The notes: generated by a model from the sequence alone, not told the origin. Counted from the stretch's first letter, positions 34,867-44,085 are shown. The stretch: DNA of 64,000 bases from Mayfieldus sp963841445 (GCA_963841445.1 CAWJCP010000002.1:558001-622000), one strand, 5' to 3'. Made by a program: numbers and translations.

Positions 34867-35886
34867 TCAACCGGCGCAGGCCCAGGCGCCGGGTCCCGAA
34901 TCGGCCCAGATCTGCGCGGCGACCTGGTCCTGCTGCTGCTTGGAGGCGTCCTGCGGCGCGCCCTTGCCGCCGTAGAGCCCCCAGGTCGAGGGCAGGATCT
35001 GGTACGCGCCGCCGGCGCCGCTGGACCCGTTGACGGCGCCGTAGTTCCCGCCCGACTCGCAGGCCACGATCGAGGCGGGGATCGAATAGGGGCCGCCGAG
35101 CCACTTGCCGACCGTCTGCTGCGCCTCCGCGGCGCTGACCTGCTGGGCACGCTCGATCTCGCCCACCCAGCCGTCGATGTTCGACTGCAGCTCGCTCAGG
35201 GTCGCAGCCCGCGAGGCTCGCGCCGCGGCAAGCTGCGATGCCTCCGACTCGGCCCGCGCCCGCACCGAGGCGATCTGCTCGCGGGCGCCGGCAAGCCGCG
35301 CGTTGTAGCTGTCCTGGCGCGCCTTGAGGCGCTCGACGACCCCGAGCTGGAACTTGACCCGGTCACGCACCTGCTTCACCCGCGCGGCGAGCTCGCTGTC
35401 GGAGCTCTCGATGATCCGCATGTAGTCGGCCCGGGTGACGAGGTCGCCGAAGCTCTCGGCGCCGAGAACCACATCGGTGGTGTCGGGCATGCCGGTCTTG
35501 TAGATCGAGACGAGACGGTGCGAGAGCGCCGCAAGCGCCCGGCGAAGTCGAGCTCGCTCGGCGGCGAGCGCCCGCTGCGCCTGCTCGACCTTGGCTCCGA
35601 GCTCGGCGGAGCGCTGCTGCCCTGCCGCCAGCATGCCGCTGAGCTGTTGCTCGCGCGCCGCCGCGGCGGCGGCCTGGTGCTGCGCGGCGAGCATCTGACT
35701 CTGCTTCGCATCCAGCTCGTCGGCGAGCGCGCCGGCGCGCGCGCGGGCGCCGTCGACGCGCGACTGGAGCGTGCCGACGTCGGTCGCCCGGGCAGGCGCG
35801 CTGAGCGCGACGAGGCTCGCCAGCAACGCAAGGCCCGCGACGCTGGTCAGGGGCAAGGTCAAACGCGGGTATGGACGCCAAGTCAT
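34867..35886 (-). CDS. secreted coiled-coil protein with Rpf/transglycosylase-like C-terminal domain
   Basis: A 339-aa exported protein. The signal is SVAGLALLASLVALSAPARA; then a long Ala/Gln/Arg coiled coil (residues about 35-250, resembling the EnvC/CwlO-type activator region) with LVSIYKTGMPDTTDVVLGAESFGDLVTRADYM. The C-terminus IPASIVACESGGNYGAVNGSSGAGGAYQILPSTW is a resuscitation-promoting-factor-like lysozyme fold with the catalytic Glu in ACESGGNY and WACAG at the end. It probably cleaves peptidoglycan glycan strands during growth or resuscitation. A c-di-AMP riboswitch lies directly upstream. The SD-like AGAAGG abuts the ATG with no spacer, and P1 of the riboswitch is next to it, so translation may be coupled to RNA folding. 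Confidence 0.85.
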   Translation of the reverse strand: MTWRPYPRLTLPLTSVAGLALLASLVALSAPARATDVGTLQSRVDGARARAGALADELDAKQSQMLAAQHQAAAAAAREQQLSGMLAAGQQRSAELGAKVEQAQRALAAERARLRRALAALSHRLVSIYKTGMPDTTDVVLGAESFGDLVTRADYMRIIESSDSELAARVKQVRDRVKFQLGVVERLKARQDSYNARLAGAREQIASVRARAESEASQLAAARASRAATLSELQSNIDGWVGEIERAQQVSAAEAQQTVGKWLGGPYSIPASIVACESGGNYGAVNGSSGAGGAYQILPSTWGLYGGKGAPQDASKQQQDQVAAQIWADSGPGAWACAG

Positions 35887-35892
35887 CCTTCT

Positions 35893-36011
35893 GCGCCTGC
35901 GGGGTTAGCTGTCGGGCTCGCGCCGAAGGGCTGGCGCTACGCGTTCGCGATTCGCCCCTGCGGCCGGAGCCGCATCTGGGTCCCCCGCTCCCGGGCGGGA
36001 TTAGGCGGCGC
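35893..36011 (-). promoter_or_regulatory. ydaO/yuaA-type c-di-AMP riboswitch
   Basis: Read on the minus strand, the leader contains in order GGGGGACCCAGA (35975-35986), GGGGCGAATC (35949-35958), a GC-rich stem with CCTTCGG, and CCCGACAGCTAACCCCG (35900-35916). These are the most conserved blocks of the ydaO class. P1 can pair GCGCC (36007-36011) with GGCGC (35893-35897), closing 7 nt before the start codon. In actinobacteria this class controls cell-wall hydrolases such as Rpf proteins, as here. Ligand binding normally turns expression off. Assignment is from motif order only. Confidence 0.9.
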
Positions 36012-36076
36012 GCAAGATAACGAGGCCCGGGCCCTGGCCGGCCCCGTTGACGACAAGGCGCAAGAAATGTTGCGGC

Positions 36077-38137
36077 CTACGGTGCCCCGGGGGCCTTCAG
36101 CACCTGAACATTGTCGACCTCGATCGAGCACCCGGTCGGCGCTGGACAGGGAATCGCGGGGTCATGGTAAATGCCGGTTCGCAGATGGTCAGGGATCGGA
36201 GCGCCCTGGGCTATCCCATCGCTGTTCGTGCCGGCCGTTTCCGCCTTCAGCGTCGCCTGGTGAATCACCGGAGAACGTTCACCCAGGTCGTTGAAGTCAC
36301 CGTCGTCATTGAGGTCCGCGGAGACCTGCACCCAACCGCGGTTTGGGTTGTCGGAGTAGTAGACGTCCCACGCGAATCGAGTCCAGATGCCTGGTCGGGC
36401 TGGGAAGCGCCAGTCCTGGTTCGTGGCGTTCACCGACTCGATGTGCCACTGGTTCGAGTATGCGCCCATGAAGAGGATCGGGATGCCGCCGCCATTGTTG
36501 GACGGTTGGCTCTGCTTCATCTGCATCACGGTCTGAAAGGCATTTGTCGCAAGTGGAAAGTTGGCCGGCAGGCGAAGCGAAATGTAGGTGGCCCTGCGCT
36601 GGCCCTCGTGGTAGAAGGCGACCGGGCCGTTGTGGTCGTTGCGTCCGAGCTCGCAGCGCTCTCCGGAATAGTCGTCGCCGTCGAGCACCGTGAGCCGCCG
36701 GTAGTAGCTGTTGCCCTGCCCAGCGCCTGTGGCGGTCAGATGTGCATCGCCGGTTCCCGAAAGCTGCTTGGCGCGGCTGAGGTCCGAGTTACCGAAGGTC
36801 CGTCCGCACTCGACGTTGCCCCAAAAACCTCGCGGATCAGCCGCCGCGGCGGTGTCGGAGCGAATCAGGGTGCATCCAGACATGCTCATCGGAAGCGGTG
36901 CGCTCGGCTGGGAGAGCGCGCAGCCGCTTGCGGGCGGCGTAGGGCTCGGCCCCGGAGTGCTCGTTGGAGGCGCCGCGGGCGGAGCAGGGCTGGGCTTCGG
37001 AGCGCTCGTTGGAGGCGCCGCGGGCGGAGCAGGGCTGGGCTTTGGAGTGCTCGTTGGAGGCGCCGCGGGCGGAGCAGGGCTGGGCTTCGCGGGCTGGGCT
37101 GAAGACGACGGTGCCGCGGAGGCGCCGCTGGTTGCAGCGACCACGCTGACCGTGCGCGGCGCGGAGCAGGTGACGTTGGCGGGAAATCGCCTGCCGGGAG
37201 GTTCCGTGTAGTCCCGGGCGCAGACCTGGACCGAGTTGGAGCCTGCCCGGAACGGTGGCGATGAGGTGTTGACCGCAATCAGCTCCAACCTCTTCTGAGG
37301 ACACGGCGTCAGATCCGCCGCGACCTCCTGCCCCTCGATCTTCGAGAGGTGGCATTCGAGGTCGTGCGTGCCAACGCGGGTGCCGTTCACCTTCAGGAAA
37401 ACGGCCTCCACGCCTCCGCCGCCGTCGGCCACCGAGACAGTTCCGGTCTGGATTCCTGACTTCGGTCCGCCGCTGAACAACGCTCCCGTGATCGAAGAGA
37501 TCACCGGAGCGGTGTCATCCTCGACGACTAGCTTGAAGCTCCTCGCGAACACGTACGCCCCCCAGGACGGACCGCAGCGGGGCTGACGCGAGGCGCGACC
37601 AACGACCTGGTCCTGGTCCTTCGGGTTGCAGGTCAGCCGAGCCTCCACGGACTTGAACCGACCGTCCGCCCGGCCAACGTGCCAGACGCCGTCCCGCCAC
37701 CCCTTTATGTAGCTGACAGCATCGTCAGCTCCGACCGCGACCGTCCTCGGCCGCCATCCTTGATCGGCGCCGCGGCGATTCGCGAGGCTGACCGAAGAGA
37801 AGCTGGTTCCCTGGGGTGCGCTGATCGACCACTGCCCCCGGTCCCCCTCGATGGCTCGCCGAGGCATGTAGATCCCGAGGCCGTGCCCACCGCAGAAGCC
37901 CCGGTGGCCGGCATCGGTCGACTGAGAATAGGTCGCGGCCGGCTCCCCCGGGTCGGTGACGCCCGGATAGCACTGCACAGCCGTATAGCGCGCACCGCTC
38001 GCCGTTGCGGCAAGCGACGACATTCCCGTCAAGGCCAGGCCGAGCACGAGAAACGCACGCCAGATGGATTTGCGCCTACAACCCTGCATCTCGAACGCCA
38101 AGTCGGGAACCCTAGTAGTCAAGTTATCTGCATGCAA
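36077..38137 (-). CDS. large secreted protein with heparin-lyase-like C-terminal domain
   Basis: A 686-aa exported protein; the signal region is FLVLGLALTGMSSLAATASG. The N-terminal domain (about 50-330) begins ARYTAVQCYPGV and has paired cysteines and a beta-rich pattern, including TAPVISSITGALFSGG. A Pro/Ala/Ser linker contains three 15-residue repeats (KPSPAPPAAPPTSTP type). The C-terminal domain (about 430-686) has RRLTVLDGDDYSGERCELGRND, GQRRATYISLRLP, TVMQMKQSQPSNNGGGIPIL, RFAWDVYYSDN and HLRTGIYHD, a jelly-roll of the heparin lyase I/glucuronan-lyase type. It may cut or bind uronic-acid polysaccharide. A near-paralogous domain occurs at 52973-54208. Activity is inferred; a later start is possible because the signal is preceded by 27 residues. 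Confidence 0.8.
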   Translation of the reverse strand: MHADNLTTRVPDLAFEMQGCRRKSIWRAFLVLGLALTGMSSLAATASGARYTAVQCYPGVTDPGEPAATYSQSTDAGHRGFCGGHGLGIYMPRRAIEGDRGQWSISAPQGTSFSSVSLANRRGADQGWRPRTVAVGADDAVSYIKGWRDGVWHVGRADGRFKSVEARLTCNPKDQDQVVGRASRQPRCGPSWGAYVFARSFKLVVEDDTAPVISSITGALFSGGPKSGIQTGTVSVADGGGGVEAVFLKVNGTRVGTHDLECHLSKIEGQEVAADLTPCPQKRLELIAVNTSSPPFRAGSNSVQVCARDYTEPPGRRFPANVTCSAPRTVSVVAATSGASAAPSSSAQPAKPSPAPPAAPPTSTPKPSPAPPAAPPTSAPKPSPAPPAAPPTSTPGPSPTPPASGCALSQPSAPLPMSMSGCTLIRSDTAAAADPRGFWGNVECGRTFGNSDLSRAKQLSGTGDAHLTATGAGQGNSYYRRLTVLDGDDYSGERCELGRNDHNGPVAFYHEGQRRATYISLRLPANFPLATNAFQTVMQMKQSQPSNNGGGIPILFMGAYSNQWHIESVNATNQDWRFPARPGIWTRFAWDVYYSDNPNRGWVQVSADLNDDGDFNDLGERSPVIHQATLKAETAGTNSDGIAQGAPIPDHLRTGIYHDPAIPCPAPTGCSIEVDNVQVLKAPGAP
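36954..37088. repeat. three tandem 45-bp repeats in the linker of the lyase-like gene
   Basis: Three consecutive 45-bp units (36954-36998, 36999-37043, 37044-37088), nearly identical, each coding 15 residues of Pro/Ala/Thr/Ser linker. Copy number is likely variable between strains by slippage. Confidence 0.95.
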
Positions 38138-38199
38138 GCGGGAACCGACCGCATTGGCTCGCCGTCACGCCTGCGTTGGGCACCCGGGAAGGGCCATCG

Positions 38200-38355
38200 T
38201 TAGCCCTCGGCGACTTCGCGGCTTGCCAGATAGGCGCCGATTCCGACCGCTATGGCGACGAACCCGGCGAGGAAACGGAGTTGACGCCCGTAGCGGAAGC
38301 GCACGAACATCACCACCGCCTTCACAACCAGCTTGCCGATCGCCTTGTAGATCAT
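38200..38355 (-). CDS. 51-aa single-helix membrane protein coupled to argG
   Basis: A short gene: MIYKAIGKLVVKAVVMFVRF, a basic segment RYGRQL, one membrane helix RFLAGFVAIAVGIGAYLAS and an acidic end REVAEG. Its ATG follows the argG TAG with no gap (TAG-ATG), so translation is coupled. The amphipathic basic first half followed by a helix suggests a membrane-anchored small protein. I do not know a function. GC3 bias, the clean start/stop and a membrane pattern support coding. Confidence 0.7.
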   Translation of the reverse strand: MIYKAIGKLVVKAVVMFVRFRYGRQLRFLAGFVAIAVGIGAYLASREVAEG

Positions 38356-39627
<1,272 letters not shown>

Positions 39628-39637
39628 ACTGTCACCG

Positions 39638-40336
39638 ATGTCGCGGGTGGCGCGAATCTTCTCCACGGTCCTGATCACGGCCGGCCTTGTCGTGATGCTC
39701 GACGTCGGCCTCACGCTTGCCTACCGGGAGCCGATCTCCTCGCTCTATGGGCAGCTGAAGCAGAACGCGGCCTCCAATCAGCTCGCCCACCTCGAGTCGC
39801 GCTATCCGACCGCCGCCGACCTCGCCGCGATCCGTGGCGTGCGGGGAGTCAACCGCAAGGCCCGGGTGCTCGCGCGGCGCTTCGGGCAGCAGGCCAAGGA
39901 GGGCCAGGCGATCGGCCGGATCATCGCCCCCGGAATGGGCACCAACGCGATCGTGGTCCAGGGCACCGACACCTCGAGCCTTCAGAAGGGACCCGGGCAC
40001 TATCCCGACACCCCGTTCCCAGGCGAGGGAGGAACGGTCGGGATCGCTGGCCACCGGACCACCTACCTGGCGCCGTTTCGACACATCGACTCGATGAAGC
40101 GGGGGGACAAGGTGACCGTTGAGATGCCCTACGGGACCTTCATCTACAGGGTCCAGAAGACAGCGGTGGTGGACGACAGCGACGTCGGCATCGTGCGACG
40201 GGTGGGTTATGAGCGACTCGTGCTCACCGCCTGTCATCCGCTCTACAGCGCCGCGCAGCGCTACGTCGCGTTCGGCCGCCTCGTCAAGGTCGCGATCTTC
40301 GACGCCGCCCGCGGCGGGCGCTTCCAGATCAACTAG
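39638..40336 (+). CDS. sortase (class E/F-like)
   Basis: A 232-aa membrane-anchored cysteine transpeptidase that attaches LPxTG-type proteins to the cell wall. The N-terminal helix is IFSTVLITAGLVVMLDVGLTLAY. The catalytic region has GIAGHRTTYLAPFRHID (His) and VLTACHPLYSAAQRYVAFGRL (Cys in TAC, Arg downstream), giving the His-Cys-Arg triad. The long spacer QAKEGQAIGRIIAPGMGTNAIVVQGTD and HYPDTPFPGEGGTVGIAGHR are typical of actinobacterial class E/F sortases. A candidate substrate with LPFTG is encoded 3.5 kb away at 43537-43860. Confidence 0.9.
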   Translation: MSRVARIFSTVLITAGLVVMLDVGLTLAYREPISSLYGQLKQNAASNQLAHLESRYPTAADLAAIRGVRGVNRKARVLARRFGQQAKEGQAIGRIIAPGMGTNAIVVQGTDTSSLQKGPGHYPDTPFPGEGGTVGIAGHRTTYLAPFRHIDSMKRGDKVTVEMPYGTFIYRVQKTAVVDDSDVGIVRRVGYERLVLTACHPLYSAAQRYVAFGRLVKVAIFDAARGGRFQIN

Positions 40337-40471
40337 GCGGTCCATAGCCGTCGCATCTCGGCGGACTCGGCCGGGCGTCTTGCTCACGCACGATCTAGTG
40401 CGCTCGCTTCACCGCCCGCCCTGCGTCCACCGATCTGCTCGGCTCTGGTGCCGCCTTTCGCTCGATCTAAC

Positions 40472-40783
40472 TCAGCTCGGCGGCTGGACGCCGCCACTTC
40501 CGGGCGCGACGGTGGTCGTCGTCGTGGTGGTCGTCGCGGTCGTCGTCGTCGTAGTCGGCTCCGTGGTCGTCGTCTCGGTGCTTGTCGTGGACGTGCTCGG
40601 CTCGACCGTCGAGGAGAGGGTGCTGGACTGGCTCGTGTTCGAGCCGTTGCCGCCGCCGTTGCCCGCAATCACCACTACGGCGACGATCAGGCCGACGATG
40701 ATCGCCAGAAGGGCCGCAACCAGATAGCGGACGTTGGAGCCCGATCCGTCGCCCGAGGGCCGCTCAGGCTCGCCGTCGGACAT
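40472..40783 (-). CDS. single-pass protein with Thr-rich extracellular tail
   Basis: 103 aa from the ATG at 40783 (a GTG at 40807 is possible). It has a polar N-terminus, one membrane helix YLVAALLAIIVGLIVAVVVIAG, then a tail of Ser/Thr runs (TSTETTTTEPTTTTTTATTT) ending GSGGVQPPS. Thr-rich tails of this kind are usually O-mannosylated spacers in actinobacterial envelopes. No enzymatic domain. It follows the coiled-coil gene at 40811 with a 27-bp gap and is convergent with sortase. The low-complexity Thr codons make the frame assignment firm only through the helix. Confidence 0.6.
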   Translation of the reverse strand: MSDGEPERPSGDGSGSNVRYLVAALLAIIVGLIVAVVVIAGNGGGNGSNTSQSSTLSSTVEPSTSTTSTETTTTEPTTTTTTATTTTTTTTVAPGSGGVQPPS

Positions 40784-40810
40784 CAACCGGGTCGGGTCTT
40801 CGTGCACCGC

Positions 40811-41695
40811 TCAGCCGGGGCCGAGGATCCCATCGAGGATCGGGCCTGCGTCCTCGATGCCGAATTCCTTGCGCAGCCGCGCCTCGATCTCGTCACGGCT
40901 ACTGCCCGCAACCGCCATCTGGGCGGCCAGCAGCCGGGCTCCGTCCGACGGAGTCGCCTCCTTGCTCACCGAGGCGATCGGCGGCGCGGCCGGGGGCGGT
41001 GGCGCGGGGGGAGGCTCGGAGACCGGCTGGGCGACAGGCGGCGCGGGCTCCGGCGCCGACTCGACCGGCTTCGACCCCTCCTCCGCGGCCGGCGCGGGCT
41101 CCGGCGCCGACTCGACCGGCTTCAGGTCGGGCGGCTTGGACTCGACCGGCTGCAGATGCGGAAGCCGGCTTGCGCCCGGCGGGGGCTGGGAGGCCGGCGC
41201 CTCGGGGGCCGCAGCCGGCGCCGGGGCTGCCTGCGAGACCGTGGCGGATGCCGCCGCCGTCTCCGCAGGAGAGCCCTGGGTCAGCTCCTTGCCGATCTGA
41301 CCGGCGAGCTCGTTGCGAGCCGAATCGAGCGCCGAAAGCAGCTGGTCGGACTGCCGGCGAACAAGGTCCGCCTGGCGGACCAAGGTCTCGGTGAGATCGG
41401 ACATCACCCGCACCCGCTCGTCGGCGAGCGCGTCGGCTCGCTGCCGGGAGGTGTCGATGTAGCGCCTCGCCTGCGCATCAGCGTCCTCGATGATCCCGGC
41501 GGCTGCCTTCTCGGCCGCCGAGATGATCGCCTGGATCCGCTCGCCGGCCGAGCCTTCGGTCCCGCCAGGACCCGGGCTTGCGCCGGGCGGCGGCTGACCG
41601 GGGCCCGGATCTGATCCGGGCGTCGGCTGGCTCTCTCCTGCCGGCTTCGGCTGCTGCCCGGAAGGCGGCGCTTGGTCGTCCGTAGGCGGGCTCAC
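40811..41695 (-). CDS. Pro/Ala-rich coiled-coil protein (DivIVA-like helix region)
   Basis: 294 aa from GTG 41695 (VSPPTDDQAPPSG). A disordered Pro/Gly N-terminus leads to a long helix ERIQAIISAAEKAAAGIIEDADAQARRYIDTSRQRADALADERVRVMSDLTETLVRQADLVRRQSDQLL, a coiled coil like those of DivIVA/septum-site proteins. A Pro/Glu/Ala linker with repeated KPVESAPEPAP follows, then a globular end SRDEIEARLRKEFGIEDAGPILDGILG. The C-terminal module looks like a small UBA-like helical domain. It lies 13 bp downstream of another coiled-coil gene and probably forms a scaffold pair with it. The function is unknown; a role in polar or septal organisation is a guess. Confidence 0.7.
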   Translation of the reverse strand: MSPPTDDQAPPSGQQPKPAGESQPTPGSDPGPGQPPPGASPGPGGTEGSAGERIQAIISAAEKAAAGIIEDADAQARRYIDTSRQRADALADERVRVMSDLTETLVRQADLVRRQSDQLLSALDSARNELAGQIGKELTQGSPAETAAASATVSQAAPAPAAAPEAPASQPPPGASRLPHLQPVESKPPDLKPVESAPEPAPAAEEGSKPVESAPEPAPPVAQPVSEPPPAPPPPAAPPIASVSKEATPSDGARLLAAQMAVAGSSRDEIEARLRKEFGIEDAGPILDGILGPG

Positions 41696-41708
41696 GATCG
41701 GGCGGATT

Positions 41709-42318
41709 CTATGCCGATGCGTCCCTGGAGCGTCCGAACAGCTTCCGGACGCCCCGGAGAATCGGGCTCTGGTCTGCCATCGACGATGACTTGGCGGCCT
41801 TGGCCTGCTTGGCAGCCTGCCTTGCGGCCTGCTTGTCGGCCCGCTTCGCCGCCTTGGCGACATCCTTCTCGACCGGGGGCGGCGCTGCAGCCGGGGGCGC
41901 CGCGGGTGCCGCGTCCGGCGGGCGGCGTCTCGTGCGAGATCTGCACCCGCTGACGCTCGGTCACCGTGACGCTGAGGTCGGCCGGCTCGCCGGCCCAACC
42001 GGCAAGCTCGCGATCGGCCTCGTCGAGGACGGCGAGCAAAGCGTCGAAGCGACCAGCCAGCTCAGTGACCCGCTGGGTCAGCTCTCCGCGAAGCTCGGCG
42101 ACGCGCTGGCGCTGCTCGAGCGCGGACTCGCGCACCCTGCGCTCGATCTCGGCCGCCGACTCTCCGGTCTTGGAGACGACCTGCCGCTGGATCGTGCCCA
42201 GCTCTTGATCGGCGGCGAGGACGATCTGCTCGAGTGGGCCGAGCACATCAGCGACCCGATCAAACTGCGGCGGGCTCTCCACCCCAGCCTCCAAATTCAT
42301 CGGCTTGCTCTCGCTCAT
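41709..42318 (-). CDS. coiled-coil protein; frame broken near residue 133
   Basis: Starts MSESKPMNLEAGVESPPQFD and then a long coiled coil (EQIVLAADQELGTIQRQVVSKTGESAAEIERRVRESALEQRQRVAELRGELTQRVTELAGRFDALLAVLDEADRELAGW). After RVQISHETPP the frame as sequenced turns into Gly/Arg/Gln noise to a stop at 41692. Removing one base from GGG at 41920-41922 (plus strand) restores ETPPPDAAPAAPPAAAPPPVEKDVAKAAKRADKQAARQAAKQAK and a sensible end SPILRGVRKLFGRSRDASA, stop at 41709. The repaired Lys/Ala helix is far more protein-like, so I call an indel, probably a sequence error. Confidence 0.75.
41920..41922 (-). other. probable one-base insertion (frameshift) in the coiled-coil gene
   Basis: Three G on the plus strand where two would keep the frame. 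Upstream coiled coil and downstream Lys/Ala-rich helix are in different frames joined exactly here. The downstream frame shows strong GC3 bias up to its own stop at 41709. Confidence 0.75.
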
Positions 42319-42507
42319 CGCTCTCTCCAGTCCCCGCCGAGGGGCGGGTTTCCGGCCCGGTCAAAGCTATCGGCTGCGTCGGGCATCAACCCTCCAAATC
42401 GTCGTGACCTCCATCAACAGTCCGCATTGTCCAGATTCGAACGGTCGTAAGGAGGTGCGCGTCTCGTCCGGCGTCCGCGGGCTCGACGTTGACTACCGTT
42501 TGTCGCC

Positions 42508-42729
42508 ATGGACGCGAGTGGCCGCCAACCGGGGATGCTGGAAGGACTGAGTCGCTTCCTGGTCCAGCACGAGCGCTGCGGCGCCGGCTTCGATGTCGCC
42601 CACCCGGCCGGTCTCGGCAGCGGCAGGGTCTCGATCACCTGCCGCGGCTGCGGCGCCCGCCACGAGTATGCGACCGCGACGATCGAGTTCGAGCGCGAGG
42701 TGACGATCCACACCGCGCCCGCAGACTGA
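42508..42729 (+). CDS. small Cys4-type protein
   Basis: 73 aa: a helix MLEGLSRFLVQHERCGAGFD, then VSITCRGCGARHEYATATIEFE. Cysteines at 24, 45 and 48 with nearby His could bind zinc, like a short zinc ribbon. The next gene's frame is open, without any ATG/GTG/TTG, from 42704 to its first GTG at 42830 and has coding-like third bases there. So this protein may really be the N-terminal domain of a fusion with that membrane protein, separated by a one-base error near 42704-42729. As sequenced it ends HTAPAD. Confidence 0.65.
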   Translation: MDASGRQPGMLEGLSRFLVQHERCGAGFDVAHPAGLGSGRVSITCRGCGARHEYATATIEFEREVTIHTAPAD

Positions 42730-42829
42730 GGCGGAGGCAAGCGAGCGGCGGCCTCGGATCCCACCCCGCCCGTCGCCCTATCCCGACTCCGAGCGGGAGG
42801 AGCCCGCCCAACCTGAGCCCCGCGAGGCC

Positions 42830-43534
42830 GTGCCCGCGGCGGCGCCGGGAACCGAGCCGCCGGCGCGCCGTTCGGCGCTGCCCCCGGCCCGAGCCGAGCC
42901 AGCAGCCGCCGGCGCCACCGCCCGTACCAGCATCCTGAGCTCGCCGCGCACGACGTTGGCACTACTCGCCATAGCGGCGGTCGCGATCGTGATCGCGGTC
43001 TTGGCGCTGCTCGACAACGGGGGCGGGGGCTCAAAGCCGGCGGCAACGCGCCCGACGACGACCGCGGCGACACCCCCACCGGCACCGGCGCCCGGCCCTG
43101 CTGCCCAGCCAACCCCCGCGCCGCCAAACGTGACCCTGCGCACATCGCTGTTCAGGCTCAAGCACCCGCGCGGCTGGAGCTCGCGTAACGTCGGCGGCAG
43201 CCTGCTGCTTGAGCCCGGCGCCGGTGGCCGGGTCAACGTCCAGATCTACTACCAGAGCTCCCCCGGCCTCAGCGAGTCGCTGATGGCCCGCAAGACGGCG
43301 GGGTTCCTGCGCCGAGAGGTGCCCGGCGCGAGCATCTACCCGCGGCGCGTGGAGATCGCGGGTCGGTCGGTCCAGGAGCTGACAGCCCGCGGCCCCGGCG
43401 AGACCGCAATCGCGGTCAATGTCCTTCGCGGTCCCTACCGCTACTTGTTAGTGCGAAGGATCTTCGCCGGGGCCAAGCCGCACGTAAGTCAGGCTGCTGG
43501 CCGGATCGTGCGCAGCTTCAGGCTGAATCGTTAG
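42830..43534 (+). CDS. membrane-anchored protein with PsbP/DUF1795-like extracellular domain
   Basis: 234 aa from GTG 42830, with no ribosome-binding site. A Pro/Ala/Glu-rich cytosolic stretch, one helix TTLALLAIAAVAIVIAVLALL, a Gly/Pro/Thr spacer, then an outside domain: FRLKHPRGWSSRNVGGSLLLEPGAGGRVNVQIYYQ, GASIYPRRVEIAGRSVQELTARG, and YRYLLVRRIFAGAKPHVSQAAGRIVRSFRL. This pattern (hydrophobic strand, P.GW, late helix) resembles PsbP-like or LpqN-type lipoprotein domains; the binding role is unknown. See the preceding gene for the possibility that both are one frame-shifted fusion. Ends 2 bp before the convergent LPFTG gene. Confidence 0.7.
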   Translation: MPAAAPGTEPPARRSALPPARAEPAAAGATARTSILSSPRTTLALLAIAAVAIVIAVLALLDNGGGGSKPAATRPTTTAATPPPAPAPGPAAQPTPAPPNVTLRTSLFRLKHPRGWSSRNVGGSLLLEPGAGGRVNVQIYYQSSPGLSESLMARKTAGFLRREVPGASIYPRRVEIAGRSVQELTARGPGETAIAVNVLRGPYRYLLVRRIFAGAKPHVSQAAGRIVRSFRLNR

Positions 43535-43536
43535 AC

Positions 43537-43860
43537 CTAGGAGATGTGCCGCTCGGCCGTCAGCCGCCGCAGCGCCAGCCCCATCGAGGTGAGCGCGACC
43601 GCGACCGCGAGCATCGCGACCACGTCGAGCCCCGTGAAGGGCAAGCCGCCCACGACTTTCTTCTGAAGGCCCGCCGAAGACTGCGGCCCATTGTCGCCGC
43701 CGAGCCCGGCAGCCACCTTGGTGACGTCGTTGTCGTACTGCGCGTTGGTCGGATTGCCGGCCTGGGCGATCGCGACCGGGCCGACGAGCGACATGGCGGC
43801 GACCGTCATGAGCAGAGCGACGATCCTGCTTGAAGGGCGAATACGGAAATGCTTGATCAT
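43537..43860 (-). CDS. small LPxTG-anchored surface protein
   Basis: 107 aa from ATG 43860: signal peptide IVALLMTVAAMSLVGPVAIAQA. The mature part NPTNAQYDNDVTKVAAGLGGDNGPQSSAGLQKKVVGG is short, then the sortase signal LPFTG at 73-77, a hydrophobic helix LDVVAMLAVAVALTSMGLALRRL and a basic end. This is a complete sortase substrate; after cleavage only about 40 residues would remain on the wall. Such tiny wall proteins occur in actinobacteria (for example chaplin-like or pilin-tip adaptors), but homology is not evident. A sortase is encoded at 39638-40336. It has a 225-bp leader before the O-antigen ligase stop, with hairpin potential (CTCTCGCAC / GTGCGGAGAG). Confidence 0.82.
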   Translation of the reverse strand: MIKHFRIRPSSRIVALLMTVAAMSLVGPVAIAQAGNPTNAQYDNDVTKVAAGLGGDNGPQSSAGLQKKVVGGLPFTGLDVVAMLAVAVALTSMGLALRRLTAERHIS

Positions 43861-44085
43861 GGTCTTGTCCAATTTGTTGGAGGGATCGTTCGGTTTCTGC
43901 GCCACTCGGGGAGGCCGTCTCTCCGCACAGCGCCGTGCGAGAGTAGGGAGTCGATGGAGCGCTGCCAATCGGACACTCGGCTACGGCCGCGGGGCCCGAC
44001 AGGGCGGACCCGCCGGCCTGCCAGGCGAGCGCTACCTAAGCTCGACCGATGCGGCTACCAAATCGTCGAGTGCGGCGACTACCAA

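Noticed and set aside
36954..37088. Possible CRISPR-like tandem repeats
   Set aside because: Units are contiguous without spacers and lie in frame within a Pro-rich linker of a coding gene.
42319..42507. Gene in the 189-bp divergent gap
   Set aside because: No frame there has a start, coding bias and reasonable length; it is best read as a promoter region.
43861..44085. Riboswitch in the leader of the LPFTG gene
   Set aside because: A CTCTCGCAC hairpin and GGAGAG are present, but I could not fit the conserved core of the glycine, c-di-GMP, TPP, cobalamin or ykkC classes.
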